From: Heligmosomoides polygyrus polygyrus
Lineage: Eukaryota; Nematoda; Chromadorea; Rhabditida; Heligmosomidae
Assembly: GCA_947396885.1 (NCBI GenBank)
Contig: OX377202.1
Location: 19,902,001-19,966,000 of the forward strand
Reading direction: 5' to 3'
DNA: 64,000 nt
Shown: positions 32,060-42,878 of the stretch, piece after piece
Layout of the letters: each line of letters opens with the position of its first letter
How positions within the stretch are numbered: the first letter of the stretch is position 1
Position numbers and translations under genes: made by a program
Notes under the pieces: model-generated
What the model saw: only the letters and a program-made list of their open reading frames with translations
Databases searched by the model: none
What the model was told of the DNA's origin: nothing

Positions 32060-32720
32060 TGTTTCTTCTATTGCCACATTTAGGCTGCTAACTAACCAGC
32101 GTGACGTCGTTCATCATATGCTTACCACATCCTCTGATTTGACCACGACGAATTCGCGGAAATTGAAAGAAGAAGTGAGGCAGACTCTGTAGCAAAATGG
32201 GTATGGTCCAGGGGATTCTCATTGTTGGAAACCTCAACGATCACCTTGTGACCCTTCGCTGATCCTTTCATCTCGGATTCTTCTGCACGCGGTCAGGACT
32301 CTCTATGTGCCTCGTCTTCCGACAGCCTCATCTCTAACAGCGATTACTCAAGGCATCACATCCATACGAGAATCAGTGTGATAGGATGAATTGCATTGTC
32401 TGTGAGGTAGAGAACCAAATATGCGAGACGAAGGGCGTGGTGTAGGAAGTGGTTTGCTTGTCCTGTGACAAATGTTATATAGGCGAAACGGCAAACCACG
32501 TCCAAAGTGAATGGAGCAACATCTCAGAGTTTCGCGTAGCTCTCAAAGCTATCCAGGCAATCCATTCTCGAAGCGCCGCGCCCAAAGGCACACATGGGAC
32601 CCACAGCGGCAGTTTAGGGTGTCAATTCTCCACAAGAACTTGTTCGATGCGGTGAAAAGGAAGAATAAAAAGGGCATATTGCGATGGAGACCACTGGTCA
32701 ACATCGGATAGGAGATGAAG
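32060..32720 (+). pseudogene. PLE fragment with GIY-YIG remnant
   Basis: A linker-like KLKEEVRQTL then NGYGPG (about 32163-32215) precedes a GIY-YIG start: GVV, a stop, then EVVCLSCDKCYIGETANHVQ (32436-32507) with the Cys-x2-Cys pair and 'YIGET'. Downstream FSKRRAQRHTWDPQRQFRVS and LHKNLFDAVKRKNKKG read in another frame. It represents a different PLE subfamily from the 7-8 kb copy. Confidence 0.75.
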
Positions 32721-33049
32721 ATGGCTTTGAACTTTATGACTCCATATAGCCGAAGACCTGACCGCTGAGGAGGATGATTGCTATGCAAGTGTGAACGGTC
32801 ACATACCGTAGTCTTGTAATTAGCAAGTGCACGTCACAAGCCCTTCATTTTCGTCCTCAAACCTCCCCCTCTACTGATCTTTTGCGTACTTAGCCGCTAT
32901 GGGAAATGTAACTATGCGTTATACACCCAAAGAAGTGCTTATGGCCCAAAACGTCGTTAAAAATAATGACGTCGAGCTTTGTCAAGGAGCACTGAAATTG
33001 GACTACTATAGAGCTCAGAAAACCAACGATTTCGAGGACCTCTATAGCA

Positions 33050-33830
33050 TATATATTCACATCAAAATGGACACTCTTCTAGGCAAGCGTAACACATTTG
33101 CACTGAAAGTGAACAACTTCAGAATTAAAACGAGCACTCTTCACATTAAACTAGACTTTCCAAAAAGGTTAGGGTAGTTCTTCGTTCAAGGAAAACTCTA
33201 GTATAACTTTATTGGAAGCTTTAGTTCGCATGTCCAATTCACGTATCTGAAGTCTTATTTTTAAAAAATTTAAATTTTAAGATTTGTCGTTTGTTTTAGG
33301 GAGTATGAAGGCTGCCATTTTTTAGTAAGAAAAGAAGAGATTGCGCCATGCTCTCTTCCAAGGTGCAGCGACTTTTATTCGATTGACAGTAAATTTTCTG
33401 TTTGTATGGAGTTCCACACCTGTAAACGGTGCAACAAAAACAGTAGTAAAGAACACACACATGCTCACTTTGGTTCTTCATGTAAGCAGGATTTATGCTA
33501 TAAATCAAATATAAACGAACTAAACAAGTGCATGAACGCGCTCTCCTTTCCAATGAATTATGGTGGCTTCCTTGCTCTGCTTCAAAACAAAATATTGTTT
33601 ATTATTTTTCGTGTAAAATAAATAATTTTACGGAAATATTATTTTTGCTTTGGCTAGCAAAAACTATTTTAACCTTTTTGGAGCGTCTGCGTTTAGCCTG
33701 TAAGAAGCTCGTTGCGATTCTTAAAACGATCAACAACAAAAAACAACGAAACGCAACAACGAAGCTTTAGTTTCAGAAGCCTTAATTTGTTTAGAAAAGT
33801 GTCCAGTTTGACGGAAACTGCCAAGCTTGC
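33050..33830. mobile_element. foldback family A copy
   Basis: The left arm has CATCAAAATGGACACTCTTC and GACTTTCCAAAAAGGTTAGG; the right arm ends GAAAAGTGTCCAGTTTGACG. The shared box ATTGCGCCATGCTCTC is at 33343. The plus ORF 33406-33621 is the Cys-rich mini-frame. Confidence 0.7.
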
Positions 33831-33924
33831 GAAAATTACGTACGTATACTTATATGTTCGCCATATACCATATATGTATTTGTTTCTGCCTACTGTTGTT
33901 TGTTTAAGACGCACAACTTGTGCA

Positions 33925-34015
33925 ATGAATGAAATGAAATGAAATGAAATATTGTATTTCCACGTGTGGCTTCGGTCCACGTTTATGAATCAATGAATAA
34001 AATAAATAACTAAAT
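33925..34015. repeat. GAAAT microsatellite and LINE-like tail
   Basis: About five tandem GAAAT units (33927-33952), followed after a short spacer by AATAAAATAAATAACTAAAT. This resembles LINE 3' tails, but no coding part is attached. Confidence 0.6.
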
Positions 34016-34184
34016 AATTGTAAGGAGTGTGGTTCCAAAAGTGTGCTATGTACCAGTTTTTTGCATGACTACATGTAATTGACAAATTCCTTTTAAAAAC
34101 GTTGCCTAATTTTGTTGCCACACTTATCCAGCTCGACGAACCCACCTGGGCAACTGTAAAAATATTACATTTTACCTACTACCC

Positions 34185-34483
34185 GGGCGCGTGTAGCGCA
34201 GTCGGAGGAGGCGCCGACGGTCGCGTACACCCGATACCAGGTTTCTGGTTCGCATTTTCCGCCCAGGCCAACCAAGTCTTCCATCCCTTCGGGGTCGGTG
34301 AATTGGTACCAGACCTGTCTTCTGGGAAGTATAGAGCGCTGACTTGTTCATCGGCTTGCCACGGCAAGTCATTGTATGGCCAAATACGCATTCATATCGC
34401 CTCCACGACATCCCGTAGAAGTAGAATGCGCTGGCGCATCCCAAAGGGGATTGAGTACCGCCATCCTTTATCCTTTATCCTTA
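34185..34483 (+). mobile_element. SINE-1 reference copy with target-site duplication
   Basis: Best plus-strand copy. The tRNA-derived head has an A box TGTAGCGCAGTCGGAGG (fits TRGCNNAGYNGG) and a B-box-like GGTTCGCATTTTCCG. An unrelated body follows, including GGTCGGTGAATTGGTACCAG, GCTTGCCACGGCAAGTCATT and CATCCCGTAGAAGTAGAATG. It ends in a CCTTTATCCTTTATCC tail. Perfect 12-bp flanks TACCTACTACCC stand at 34173-34184 and 34484-34495. About 300 bp. Pol III promoters are internal by analogy with other tRNA SINEs; mobilisation by an RTE or CR1 enzyme is inferred. Confidence 0.93.
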
Positions 34484-34529
34484 TACCTACTACCCACATT
34501 TTGGCAATTTCTTGAAAATGAAATCGCGA

Positions 34530-35160
34530 CTTGCTTCTTCATCACTTTCGTTCTGGACTAACTGCGTGCACTGCTCACAAAGCTATCATTACTTTGTTAG
34601 GTCCAGACGTCTGCAGTAATTCAACGTGTGAAACTTGGTTCAATCGTTTCCGGAAAGGAATGTACAACAAAAGCAAAGTCTTCTTTGCTGCCCAAAGAAG
34701 ATTTTGCTTTCATTTTGTTTCACAAGTCGGGAGTCGTGCACAACTCACTTTTACCATATGAACAGACGATCAGAGCAGACTTGTTCATTGAAAATATGTT
34801 GGAAATAAAGCGTAGGCTGCTGGAGAAGTACACGAGATTCGGCGCTATTAGTGTGTTAATGGATTACGTACAACCGCATTGAGCGAAACAAACACCGGAA
34901 GCGATGAGGCAGGAGTCTGTCGAAATTGTGGCACATCCTGCGTATTCACCAGATATCTGCCCTTCTGACCATGCAGCATCCAGAAGACTTGCTCCTTTTT
35001 CCATGAAACAGCGATGCTCGCAGCGTTAAGAAGTTCAGCGCGCAATCGACGAATGGATCGACTGTAGGGCAGCTTCCTTCTGGCGAAGTGCAATCAACTC
35101 TCTGTCCAATTGTTGGAGAAAGGTTGTGGCCACAGGTGGAGAATATATCGATTGACTACC
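34530..35160 (+). pseudogene. mariner transposase, central deletion
   Basis: The N-terminal HTH part (TACTAHKAIITLLGPDVCSN then CETWFNRFRKG) is followed after a frame change by ADLFIENMLEIKRRLLEKYT. The C-terminal part has AYSPDICPSDH (third Asp) and IDEWIDCRAASFWRSAINSL, ending at GGEYID and a stop near 35153. Inverted terminal repeats were not found, so the ends are approximate. Confidence 0.8.
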
Positions 35161-35409
35161 CTTTGTCATTATCTTGTTGTAATAGATTATTATTATTATT
35201 TATTTTTATTATTTTTATAATTTATTACATGGCTAAAATCCATGTGAAGAACAATTTAATTACAAACAGTATAGAATGACATCCACATGTCATTGACTGA
35301 CGATCCAAACCAAAGTGTAATAGAATGATTAGAAAGTACATGCGATAACAAACACCCAGAGAATGAAGAATAGAAAGGAGAACAGACCAAGAGGGGATCT
35401 GCCACAAGA

Positions 35410-36150
35410 TCTCGTTATGTCCTAGAATTATTTAAGAATCGACTTGCATTGGTAATAAATGGCTTCTGCTTGTACGGAATAACTAGGCTTTTGGTAAGTT
35501 TCATATAATCCGAACCTGCTTTATTAACAAAAAAATTACGTGGAATGGAAGATTTTGCAGTGCTTAGTGAAAGTTTCTCTCCTCCACCTCGGGTTCTAGA
35601 TGGTCTCACCATGAAGGAATCACGTTTATCAAGTCCGCAGAAACCCTGGAGGATTTTCTGTACCACTACGAGGTCGTATATTCTTTGTCTGTATGAAAAT
35701 GTCTGTAGTCCAAGTTGTTTGTTTCTTACTTCACTGCTGGGAATAGCATGGTAATCAAAGCCACATTTCCTAATAAACAGTTTTCTAGTGAAGCTGTATT
35801 GGACTTTTCAAGTCTAAGTATATTCTTCTTCTTAACTGGGTAAAAAATTGTTGTTCCATACTCAAGTATCGGCCTAAGGTAAGTCTTGTAAGCTTTGACA
35901 AGGACAGAGGAGTTTTTTGTGGAAAGACTTCTAAAGAGATTATGTACTACAGCCATCGCTTTATTTGAAATTTTTCAAAATGCGCGTCCAAAGCCAAATT
36001 TGCATCTGCGAGGAGAAATTTCACTCCTGAGCTCATTATTAGTGACGGTAGTTCGTGGGTAGAGATATTAAATAGAATAGGGGATAGAACGCAACCTTGT
36101 GGAACGCCACTAAGGGCCGGTTTAGGTGCTGAATAGTTGGAATTCACGCG
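35410..36150 (-). pseudogene. CR1-type RT, decayed
   Basis: Minus frames give SGVPQGCVLSPILFNISTHE (motif B) and a remnant of the motif C region in which the DD box reads 'LADAN', so the catalytic pair is lost. Then come AVVHNLFRSLSTKNSSVLVK and AYKTYLRPILEYGTTIFYP, the C-terminal CR1 signature. A deletion of ~100 residues separates the two parts. Confidence 0.85.
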
Positions 36151-36244
36151 TACAGTAAAAGTTCTGCGATCTTAAAAAATTAATATCAATATAAAAATAT
36201 AAAATATAAAACCAATATCTAATTTAAATTTTAATAAAAATGGT

Positions 36245-36285
36245 ATGATAGCCCAGAAAAATATGGGACACCCTAATAAAAACAA
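36245..36285 (+). mobile_element. mariner-like terminal fragment
   Basis: ATATGGGACACCCTAATA resembles the right end of the mariner at 60290-61175. No body is attached. Confidence 0.35.
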
Positions 36286-36780
36286 TCAATTATCCTTTGA
36301 CACATATGTAAGGCGTCCATAGAAAATTGTTTGCATTGCGACCACTATAGAATCCTGTAAGCTCACACAAGGAGTCGAGAGTACGATACTAGATGTAGTG
36401 GGATTCTAAGAAATGAGTGAAGGTATGGCGGGGTTCCGAAGCTTATCGACTTTCGAGAATAAGAGACGCAACCGAATGAGCGTGGTCGTCGAAAATTAGG
36501 TGAGTCTCTCACATTACGAATTCCGCTGAGGTGAGTAGAACAGGATGACCATCGCAACCGCAGTCGATTTCGCAGGCTGTCAATGGAACGACATGACGCC
36601 AGCAATGCAATGTGGATTAAACATCGGAATGAAGTGACGGGATACCCATGTCTGAGTCCCACACCTACAACGAGGCAATAACTGAGGATACTAGCAACTG
36701 ATGGTGATTAGATAAAGCTGGTGGCCTACTTTCGTTATTTTCTGTGCTAACGAGGTCGGTAGGTGGAATATTTATTTTGG

Positions 36781-36816
36781 GCCTGACATTTCGACCGTTT
36801 TGTCGTCTTCAGAGAC
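36781..36816 (-). ncRNA. small hammerhead-like motif, PLE tail
   Basis: Minus strand: stem I GUCU with AGGC (one G-U pair), CUGAAGA, stem II GAC-AAAACG-GUC, GAAA, then UGUC before the predicted cleavage point. Same layout and stem II class as 52377-52411. Confidence 0.6.
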
Positions 36817-37046
36817 CTGAAGATGGTTCGATATTTTTAAATAAAGAGCAACAGAAGTGAGTGCCTATCCATCACAAGTGATCTGCTCCTGTTTGCGCTG
36901 CTCTGCGAGCTGAATGGCCAGCAATGAATGGGTCTCCAAGCAATGAGTATAGCTATGGCGTGATTCCGAACGCGTGAGGCAGTCACTTTTGAGCAGTCTA
37001 GAAGAAGGGAGCACCTAGGAATTACTGCAATTACTGCATTTTTATC

Positions 37047-37185
37047 GTGTAGCGCAGCTGGAGGACATTCCAGTTGTCGCGTGCATCCGATACCAGGTTC
37101 AAGGTTTGGAGTTCCCTCCCAGGCCAACCAAGCCTTCCACCCCTCCGGGGTCGGTGAATTGGTGCCAGACTTGTCTGGTAAGATT
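37047..37185 (+). mobile_element. SINE-1 head only
   Basis: Runs from GTGTAGCGCAGCTGGAGG to GACTTGTCTGG. The distal body and tail are missing, replaced by a PLE tail. Confidence 0.8.
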
Positions 37186-37833
37186 GAAACGGCCTAGAAT
37201 AAATATTCCTTCTACCTACCTCGTTAGCACGGAAAATAACGAAAGTAAACGTCGATGCTGAGGTATCAAGATGAGAGGACGTGGAGACTACTAGTAGCCT
37301 ACGTTCTGTAAAGGTGATTATCGGCCCGTCATAAAAGCAGCTCCGCCTAGAGACAATACGCACTCAATAATCGACAGCTTACAAAAAATACATTCAGCGC
37401 GGCTCTTCACATTGTTCTAGAAGAATGGCTTATACAGTAGGAAGTTTCTAGTCTACGGAAGACAGAGAAGTGTTGAGGATGGAAGCATTGTTTGTTATCA
37501 AGGCAACGCTGGCCGAGTGCCTCACAAGAGGATCAGAAAGAAATGCTTCATTTTTTTTTGTCCAATTTCGTCCACGTGAATTTATAGGCTAATGTGCACT
37601 GAAACTATACACCATACCCAATTAAAGTATTTACAACACGTGGCGCATTCCAAACAGGAATTATTTTTAGCAAACTGATCAATAGTGCCTTTATCATCGT
37701 TCAGAAGAGACTATTGGCCAGGAGGATTTGAAATCTATTTATTCCTCCAAATTTCGAACCTACTTAACAGATCGTTGTCCAGTTGCTTATCGTGGTGTTG
37801 AACTCGAGATGAGATAGTACACGCTTTATTGAC

Positions 37834-37869
37834 GACTAACGTTTCGGCGATTTCGCCTTCTTCAGAGTC
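37834..37869 (-). ncRNA. small hammerhead-like motif, left palindrome arm
   Basis: Minus strand: stem I GACU with AGUC, CUGAAGA, stem II GGCG-AAAU-CGCC, GAAA, CGUU. All core positions fit the small helix-III-less hammerhead form, apart from one extra A before stem II, also seen at 8417. Confidence 0.68.
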
Positions 37870-37918
37870 TCAAACTTGGGTAATTAAAATTAAAATTGAT
37901 TTAATTACCCAAGTTTGC

Positions 37919-37954
37919 GACTCTGAAGAAGGCGAAATCGCCGAAACATTAGTC
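37919..37954 (+). ncRNA. small hammerhead-like motif, right palindrome arm
   Basis: Same motif in the opposite arm: GACU, CUGAAGA, GGCG-AAAU-CGCC, GAAA, then CAUU in place of CGUU, then AGUC. The G-to-A change hits the base next to the expected cleavage uridine, so this arm may be inactive. Confidence 0.62.
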
Positions 37955-38179
37955 GTCAATAAAGCGTGTACTATCTCGCCTCGAGTTCAACACCACGGTA
38001 AACAATCGGACAACGATCATTGCCGAGATTCATCGAGGGTCGAACCTGGCAGCAACTTAACAGAATAGAATTCAATTTTCAACGCCTGAAAATTTCTTAC
38101 ACAAACTTCGCAGAACTACCGTTTGAACATGTGCCGTGAATTGGGTGCCTACCCTTAAATTTGCTTTCGCCTAGGTTCA

Positions 38180-39130
38180 GTACATCCGGAAATTCCCCCA
38201 TTCAGCTTAATTCGCATACGGCTTGCGCGAACTTCTAGAGGATAATGGGATAACATGCTGCACCTCCGCAGACGACTTGAAGATTTATCGACCAATTGCA
38301 AGTGATTCTGATGTTGAACTTCTCCAAAATGCTATACATAATTTGCAGAAGTGGTCCTCTGAATGGAGTTTACCGCTTTCGGAATAAAAGTGTAGAGTTC
38401 TCCACATTTGTACTAGAAATGACAACGTACCTCACTACTCTATTAATAGTATACCACTTGATGAAGTTGAAGAAATAAAAGCTCTCGGGTTTCTAGTTAG
38501 TTTCTGATCTGATTTTATGAGTTTCGATAAGCACTGTGCAACGTCAAATTCCGTCCAAATTCCGTCAAGCAGCGGTAGCCAACAAAGCTTTGAAAGTCGT
38601 GTTTAGTCTACTTAGAGCCTTGTCTTCAAATGACAGTTACATTCTTTTCTAGGCGTGTAGGGCTTTTGTCAGAACAATACTGGAGTATGGTACGCCAGTT
38701 TTTAACCCTTTCACATGAAAGGCTAGCGATATTATAGCACGAGTTCAGAACAGCTTCACCAGAAAGCTTATGATACGCAGCTTGGGGTTTGCATGTGACC
38801 AAATTCCGTCAAGTAAAGTCAGGAATTGTGATTTTGGGCTAAACACTCTTGAGTTCGGCAGACGGAGAAATGACCTATTCCTCTTTCGCAAAATTGCTAA
38901 CGATAGAAGCAGTATAAAGCTCACTGACCTAGTGAAGTTGAGAGCATCTTATACTCGTGGTGGTACAATAAAGTATGATGCTGGAACATCCAAGCGAAAT
39001 TGTAGGCGATTCTTTTTCTTGCATAGGACTCTCCTTCATATGAGGAGCTTCGCAAAATACAAAACCTGGGAATTACGAAGCTTTTAAATAAGCTTCTGAA
39101 ATCACATATGAAGCCATAACATACTGATGC
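38180..39130 (+). pseudogene. CR1-type RT, C-terminal part
   Basis: Plus frames read VANKALKVVFSLLRALSSND, RAFVRTILEYGTPVFNP, ARVQNSFTRKLMIRSLGF and, to the end, LNTLEFGRRRNDLFLFRKIA and LTDLVKLRASYTRGG. This is the post-palm region of CR1 RTs. The catalytic palm is missing and several stops occur. It lies just outside the PLE palindrome. Confidence 0.82.
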
Positions 39131-39795
39131 CTTGGACATCATTTAACACTTACTTTTTTACCTAGCCAGTATTTGTAGATTGTATTTGCTTTTTCCGTTT
39201 AAGGTTTTCTGTACAGTTTGAATAGTGTCCAACTGGTTCAGCTAAAAGCTTTTGCTATCCGATTGTGGTGAATATCTCGATCCGCTGTTACATACTAATC
39301 TTGCCAAACCGCTCATAGTGTATAGTTCGGTGACTCCTCGAAAAGCTGATGCTTCTCTTCATCAAACCGTATCTTTTCGTGTAGAGCTTCATTGTTTGCG
39401 GGAAAATTTCTGATACATGAGCTGAAGGGATTGCGCTACGCACTCGCCCGGATTCTTACATTTTACTCGCAATTGATAGTGTTTTGGCTGAACAGCCGTT
39501 ATAATTTCTTCATAAGGGAGCCGTTCCGATTGAATTGCGCCTCTTTAAAATGTAAAACTTGAAAACACACTAACCTTGCGAAAATGCAGGTATCTTAAAA
39601 ATGCAGGTACTATTTGAAAGGCTCTAACACGACTACTGTTGAGGAAACGTTTGAAGACATTTAAGACCAATATAAAGTCACAAAATAAGGAAAATTCTGT
39701 GACGGAGAAATGGTCAAGATTGCGCCATGAATTCGTTTGAAACCCTTTATTTCAGACTCGACTGATTTTGCATGGTCTGAACGCGTGTAACGATC

Positions 39796-39840
39796 CTGCT
39801 ATTGATTCAAATCAATTTGATTGATTTGAATCAATAGCAG
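39796..39840. repeat. perfect 20-bp hairpin at insertion edge
   Basis: CTGCTATTGATTCAAATCAA (39796-39815) and its exact complement (39821-39840) flank TTTGA. The outer half overlaps the target-site copy GATCCTGCTATT. Confidence 0.85.
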
Positions 39841-40089
39841 AACTGATTTGAATCACTTCTATCTAGACCATCAGCTTAACTGGTTCCATGCTGATATCAG
39901 CGGCCGGCTCATCCCGACATACGGGTGGGTGCTGATAGGTCCCACGAGGTGTGGATGTTGCGTTCGATCAAACAGCGCCAGTGGTGTAATGGCGTAGAGC
40001 ATTCCCGCCCGGTCACAGGGAGGTGCGGGTTCGAGTCCCGCCTGGCGCTAGAAGTTTTGATCGCAACAAAACATCGTTGTAACAGCTTA
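39804..40089 (+). mobile_element. tRNA-like retroposon with 12-bp target-site duplication
   Basis: GATCCTGCTATT stands on both sides (39792-39803, 40090-40101). The insert has a leader also found at 46263 (ACCATCAG, TAACTGGTTCCATGCTGATA), then a tRNA-like unit at 39975-40049. That unit has acceptor halves GCGCCAG and CTGGCGC, a D-arm/A-box-like TGGTGTAATGG and a T arm GCGGG-TTCGAGT-CCCGC. It ends GTTTTGATCGCAACAAAACA. The anticodon arm does not fold as a normal 5-bp stem with 7-nt loop, so it is not called a tRNA gene. Confidence 0.8.
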
Positions 40090-40727
40090 GATCCTGCTAT
40101 TAATGCATCGGCGTTAATCATTGCTACCAGTTTAGTTTAGAGATGGCAAAGGTGTACATAAAATACCAGTGTACTGCCAGCTCCCAGTTCTATACGTTAA
40201 AAAGTACAGTAAAAGTTAATGTAGTCAATTAATAGCCAGATTGTCACAAGCCTTCCGCTCATGCACAATCAATCGAGTCTGAAATGAAGGCCTTAAGACG
40301 GATTCATGGTAAAATCTTGGCCATTTGCATGTCTCAGAATTTCTGTTATCCTGTGATTTCATATCAGTCTCAAGCAGCGTCTTCAAAAGCTTCATTAGCA
40401 GCAATGTTAGAGCTTTTCAAACAGCACCTGCTTGTTGCATGCCCTGCATTTTGCCACAAGGTGCGTTTTCAAGTTTTAAGCTCTAAAAAAGCACATGCTA
40501 GCCGGTATAGCTACGAAAAGTTATAACAAGCATTCGAGCAAAACATAATTAATCAAGTGTAAAAGGCAAGGTTCCAGACGAGAGCATGGCGCTTTCCAAA
40601 CCGCTCATATGTCAGAAAATTTCAATTTTCTTGAGCTTCCATACGAGCTTTCAACTTTTCAGCACATTTACTGACAGCCTAGGTATCACCTTTCAAGCAG
40701 TGCATATATTTTTTGAGACGCTCTGTA

Positions 40728-41394
40728 TATAAGAGCGGGCAGGAAGGTATGTGTAGATATGAGCCATGCTCCCGTTATTGCTTACGTTTTTTATTCGACT
40801 GTATAAGTAATCATTGTACCTAAAACAAGATGTATTCCAAAAGTTCTAGAACTCAACCCACTGTTCGTGTCGAAATTTAGTTTTATGCAGCTTAATGACA
40901 GGAATCAGGAACCCAGTGCAAGGACTAAATTTAAATTTAGAAACCATATCGAGAAGGGGCAGTCTACAGAATCAAAAGTAAAATGCTGACGTGAGACACC
41001 TAGAGCTAAAGATACAAAACCTAGAAATGAGGGAAGTGTTGCCTAGAATAGAATATTTATCAGAGGAACGTAAGTAACATTAAGGGGGCTCGAATAATTT
41101 TCCTTAATTTAACTCAGGTTTTGAGGATTCGAATAATACCGCCTTCATGTTTAAAATTGTTTAAAATTACCTAATCCGTACTTCACGATCTGCCACCTCG
41201 ACAAGTGGGGTGCCAACAGCAACCTTTCTTTTTCACTTCACTAAAAAAATAAGAAATTGCTTTCGAGAAGAATATTCCTAAATTATATAGCGCTGACCTT
41301 TTAAGCAAAAGCTGCTCCATTCAAGCCAGCGAAGGCGTTCTATGTTGGTCTCTCACAAAGGTCTATTTTCCATGTTTGGTGCTCTATTTCCGGT
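40728..41394. other. no recognised gene
   Basis: AT-rich; nothing supported. Confidence 0.3.
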
Positions 41395-41500
41395 ATAGCT
41401 TATCAAGGCTAGCATTGATTCAATACATTTTCTTTAAGCCTTAGGTGGCTGGTACTATGGTAGCACAACGATGTTTTGTTACGTTTTATACTCTAGCGCC
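41395..41500 (-). repeat. tRNA-like element, end fragment
   Basis: TTTCTTTAAGCCTTAGGTGG and CACAACGATGTTTTGTTACG with CTCTAGCGCCAAAGG match the left flank of the 11135-11390 copy. Confidence 0.55.
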
Positions 41501-41537
41501 AAAGGTCGTTTTTACGTACTTAATCTCTTTTTTTTTG

Positions 41538-41789
41538 GACGCGCCACGCATTCTACTTCTACGGGTTGTCATGGAGCCGATTTGGATGCGCATTTGGCCT
41601 ATACAATGACTTACGCTGACCAGCCAATGGACAAGTCAGCGATTTCTCCATTAGACAAGTCTGGTACCAATTCGTCAATCCCAGGGGACGGAAGGCTTGG
41701 CTGCACTGAACGGGAAAGCCGAGCCAGGAGCCTGGTATTGGCTGCACGCGACAGCAGGCATCTTCTCCGACTGCGCTACACGCGCCCAA
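41538..41789 (-). mobile_element. SINE-1 copy, tail truncated
   Basis: Complete head (complement of CGACTGCGCTACACGCGCCC) and body; the pyrimidine tail is replaced by T-rich sequence. Confidence 0.85.
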
Positions 41790-42878
41790 TATAAAACTCA
41801 GAGTATGATTAAGAAATTAAATTTTTAAGAAAATTAAGAAATTAAGAAATTAGGTTTTTTAAGTTCTTGTTTAAAGACATTACATTTTGCTGGCTCAAAT
41901 TTAATAAATCTGCATATTCGTAAAGTTATAACGCCTTCCTGTAGGGATGAACCATCGGGGAGGTGTTATAACAAAAAAGTTCTTCTAAGGTAGGTGGGCG
42001 AAACCAACCACTTTGAAGAAGGCAAGATTTGTAATGTTATGTTTTTCGCTTTTACTTCGCTTCACTAATCGTATGTCTTCAACTCTGGTAGTAGTATCAT
42101 CGTGGTCTACTATAAGGAGTATCGCCCTTGTCAAAGAGCGCGAAATTGTTTGCGTTCCAGAAGACGACGCCGTTTATTGTATGTTGTGAATTGAAGCGAG
42201 GAGCAGGTTAGGGTAGACTTCTATCAGGAGAACCGGTAATTCCTCTCATAAAACTTTGAGAAAAAAGTATTGGAACCCTCGTGGGTAAACAGTCTCGTGA
42301 TGTAGCGGTTTGGAAGTAATTCAATCTCTAGCGTAATTGTTGAGAAGATGCTCAGGTACGACCTACAGTATGCAGAAAAGGTGTGACTTACAGTACACAG
42401 AGAACGCAGGACATGGCAAACGGGAGAAACAGAATGAATAAGTGTTCTCTGCTGTCCGAGAGGATCACGACTGGCGAACGTCTTATGGCGATTTTACGGA
42501 TGAAAAAGGCATTCGCCAACCAGCGCTCCCACATAACCTAAAACGGTCGTGTTTTTGAGGAACTGCAGAAGTTTGCCGAAGTAAAGGAAACACTTCCTCG
42601 GTGAGTGACGTCAGAGTAGACCGTTGGCTGAGCGAAGGTATTTATTGACGGGCGGACCTCTCTGCGTTGTGTCAGAAAATGTTCAGTAAACAAAAGGTTC
42701 ATAAAATGTTGATGTTATCGAAGTCGGGATTATCCTCACGGATAGTATAAGCCCAGGAAATATAATAGGCGTCGGCGCAAGTCGTTTCCTTTTAGCTATG
42801 AGCTATGCATGCTTTTTCTGCGTACGTGACATCCTAAGGAATTTTGAATGCATATTTACAATATATAATGATCCCACT
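41790..42878. other. no recognised gene
   Basis: Low-complexity AAATTAAGAAATT at 41815-41860, otherwise unassigned. Confidence 0.3.

Larger units (their letters stand above)
36725..37250. repeat. inverted pair of PLE tails around a SINE
   Basis: 36725-36787 (minus sense) and about 37178-37250 (plus sense) are complementary: CTAACGAGGTCGGTAGGTGG and AATATTTATT against AATAAATATTCC, CTACCTACCTCGTTAG and AAAATAACGAAAGTA. The hammerhead motif is kept in the left tail. The right tail's homology begins only at GAAACGGCC, next to the SINE-1 head at 37047-37185. Confidence 0.75.
37770..38018. repeat. 249-bp near-perfect palindrome of two PLE tails
   Basis: Arms of about 120 bp meet at an AT-rich centre (~37894). 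Examples: GATCGTTGTCC at 37770 against GGACAACGATC at 38008; CGTGGTGTTGAACTCGAGAT against the 37980s; GCTTTATTGACGACTAACGT against its complement at 37948-37973. Each arm ends a PLE and carries the ribozyme-like motif. A direct repeat (TCGAACCT then ACTTAACAG) lies outside both ends (37755, 38040). Confidence 0.9.
39395..40727. mobile_element. foldback family B copy with tRNA-like element inserted
   Basis: Aligned with 17038-19187: left outer (GGAAAATTTCTGATACATGA), left inner (GCAGGTACTATTTGAAAGGC), right inner (CATTAGCAGCAATGTTAGAG) and right outer (ending GAGACGCTCTGTAT). The left terminus is lost. The mariner present in the other copy is absent here; the centre holds the tRNA-like element 39804-40089 instead. 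Confidence 0.75.

Noticed and set aside
33927..33952. Possible CRISPR or regulatory tandem array
   Set aside because: Simple GAAAT microsatellite without spacers; no CRISPR array is expected or seen in this eukaryotic window.
36363..36662. 99-aa minus ORF
   Set aside because: No similarity on either strand; the plus strand is full of stops and neither copy nor splice signal is seen.
39975..40049. Functional tRNA gene
   Set aside because: Acceptor and T arms pair, but the anticodon arm does not give a 5-bp stem with 7-nt loop. The unit is flanked by target-site duplications and repeated, so it is a retroposon part.
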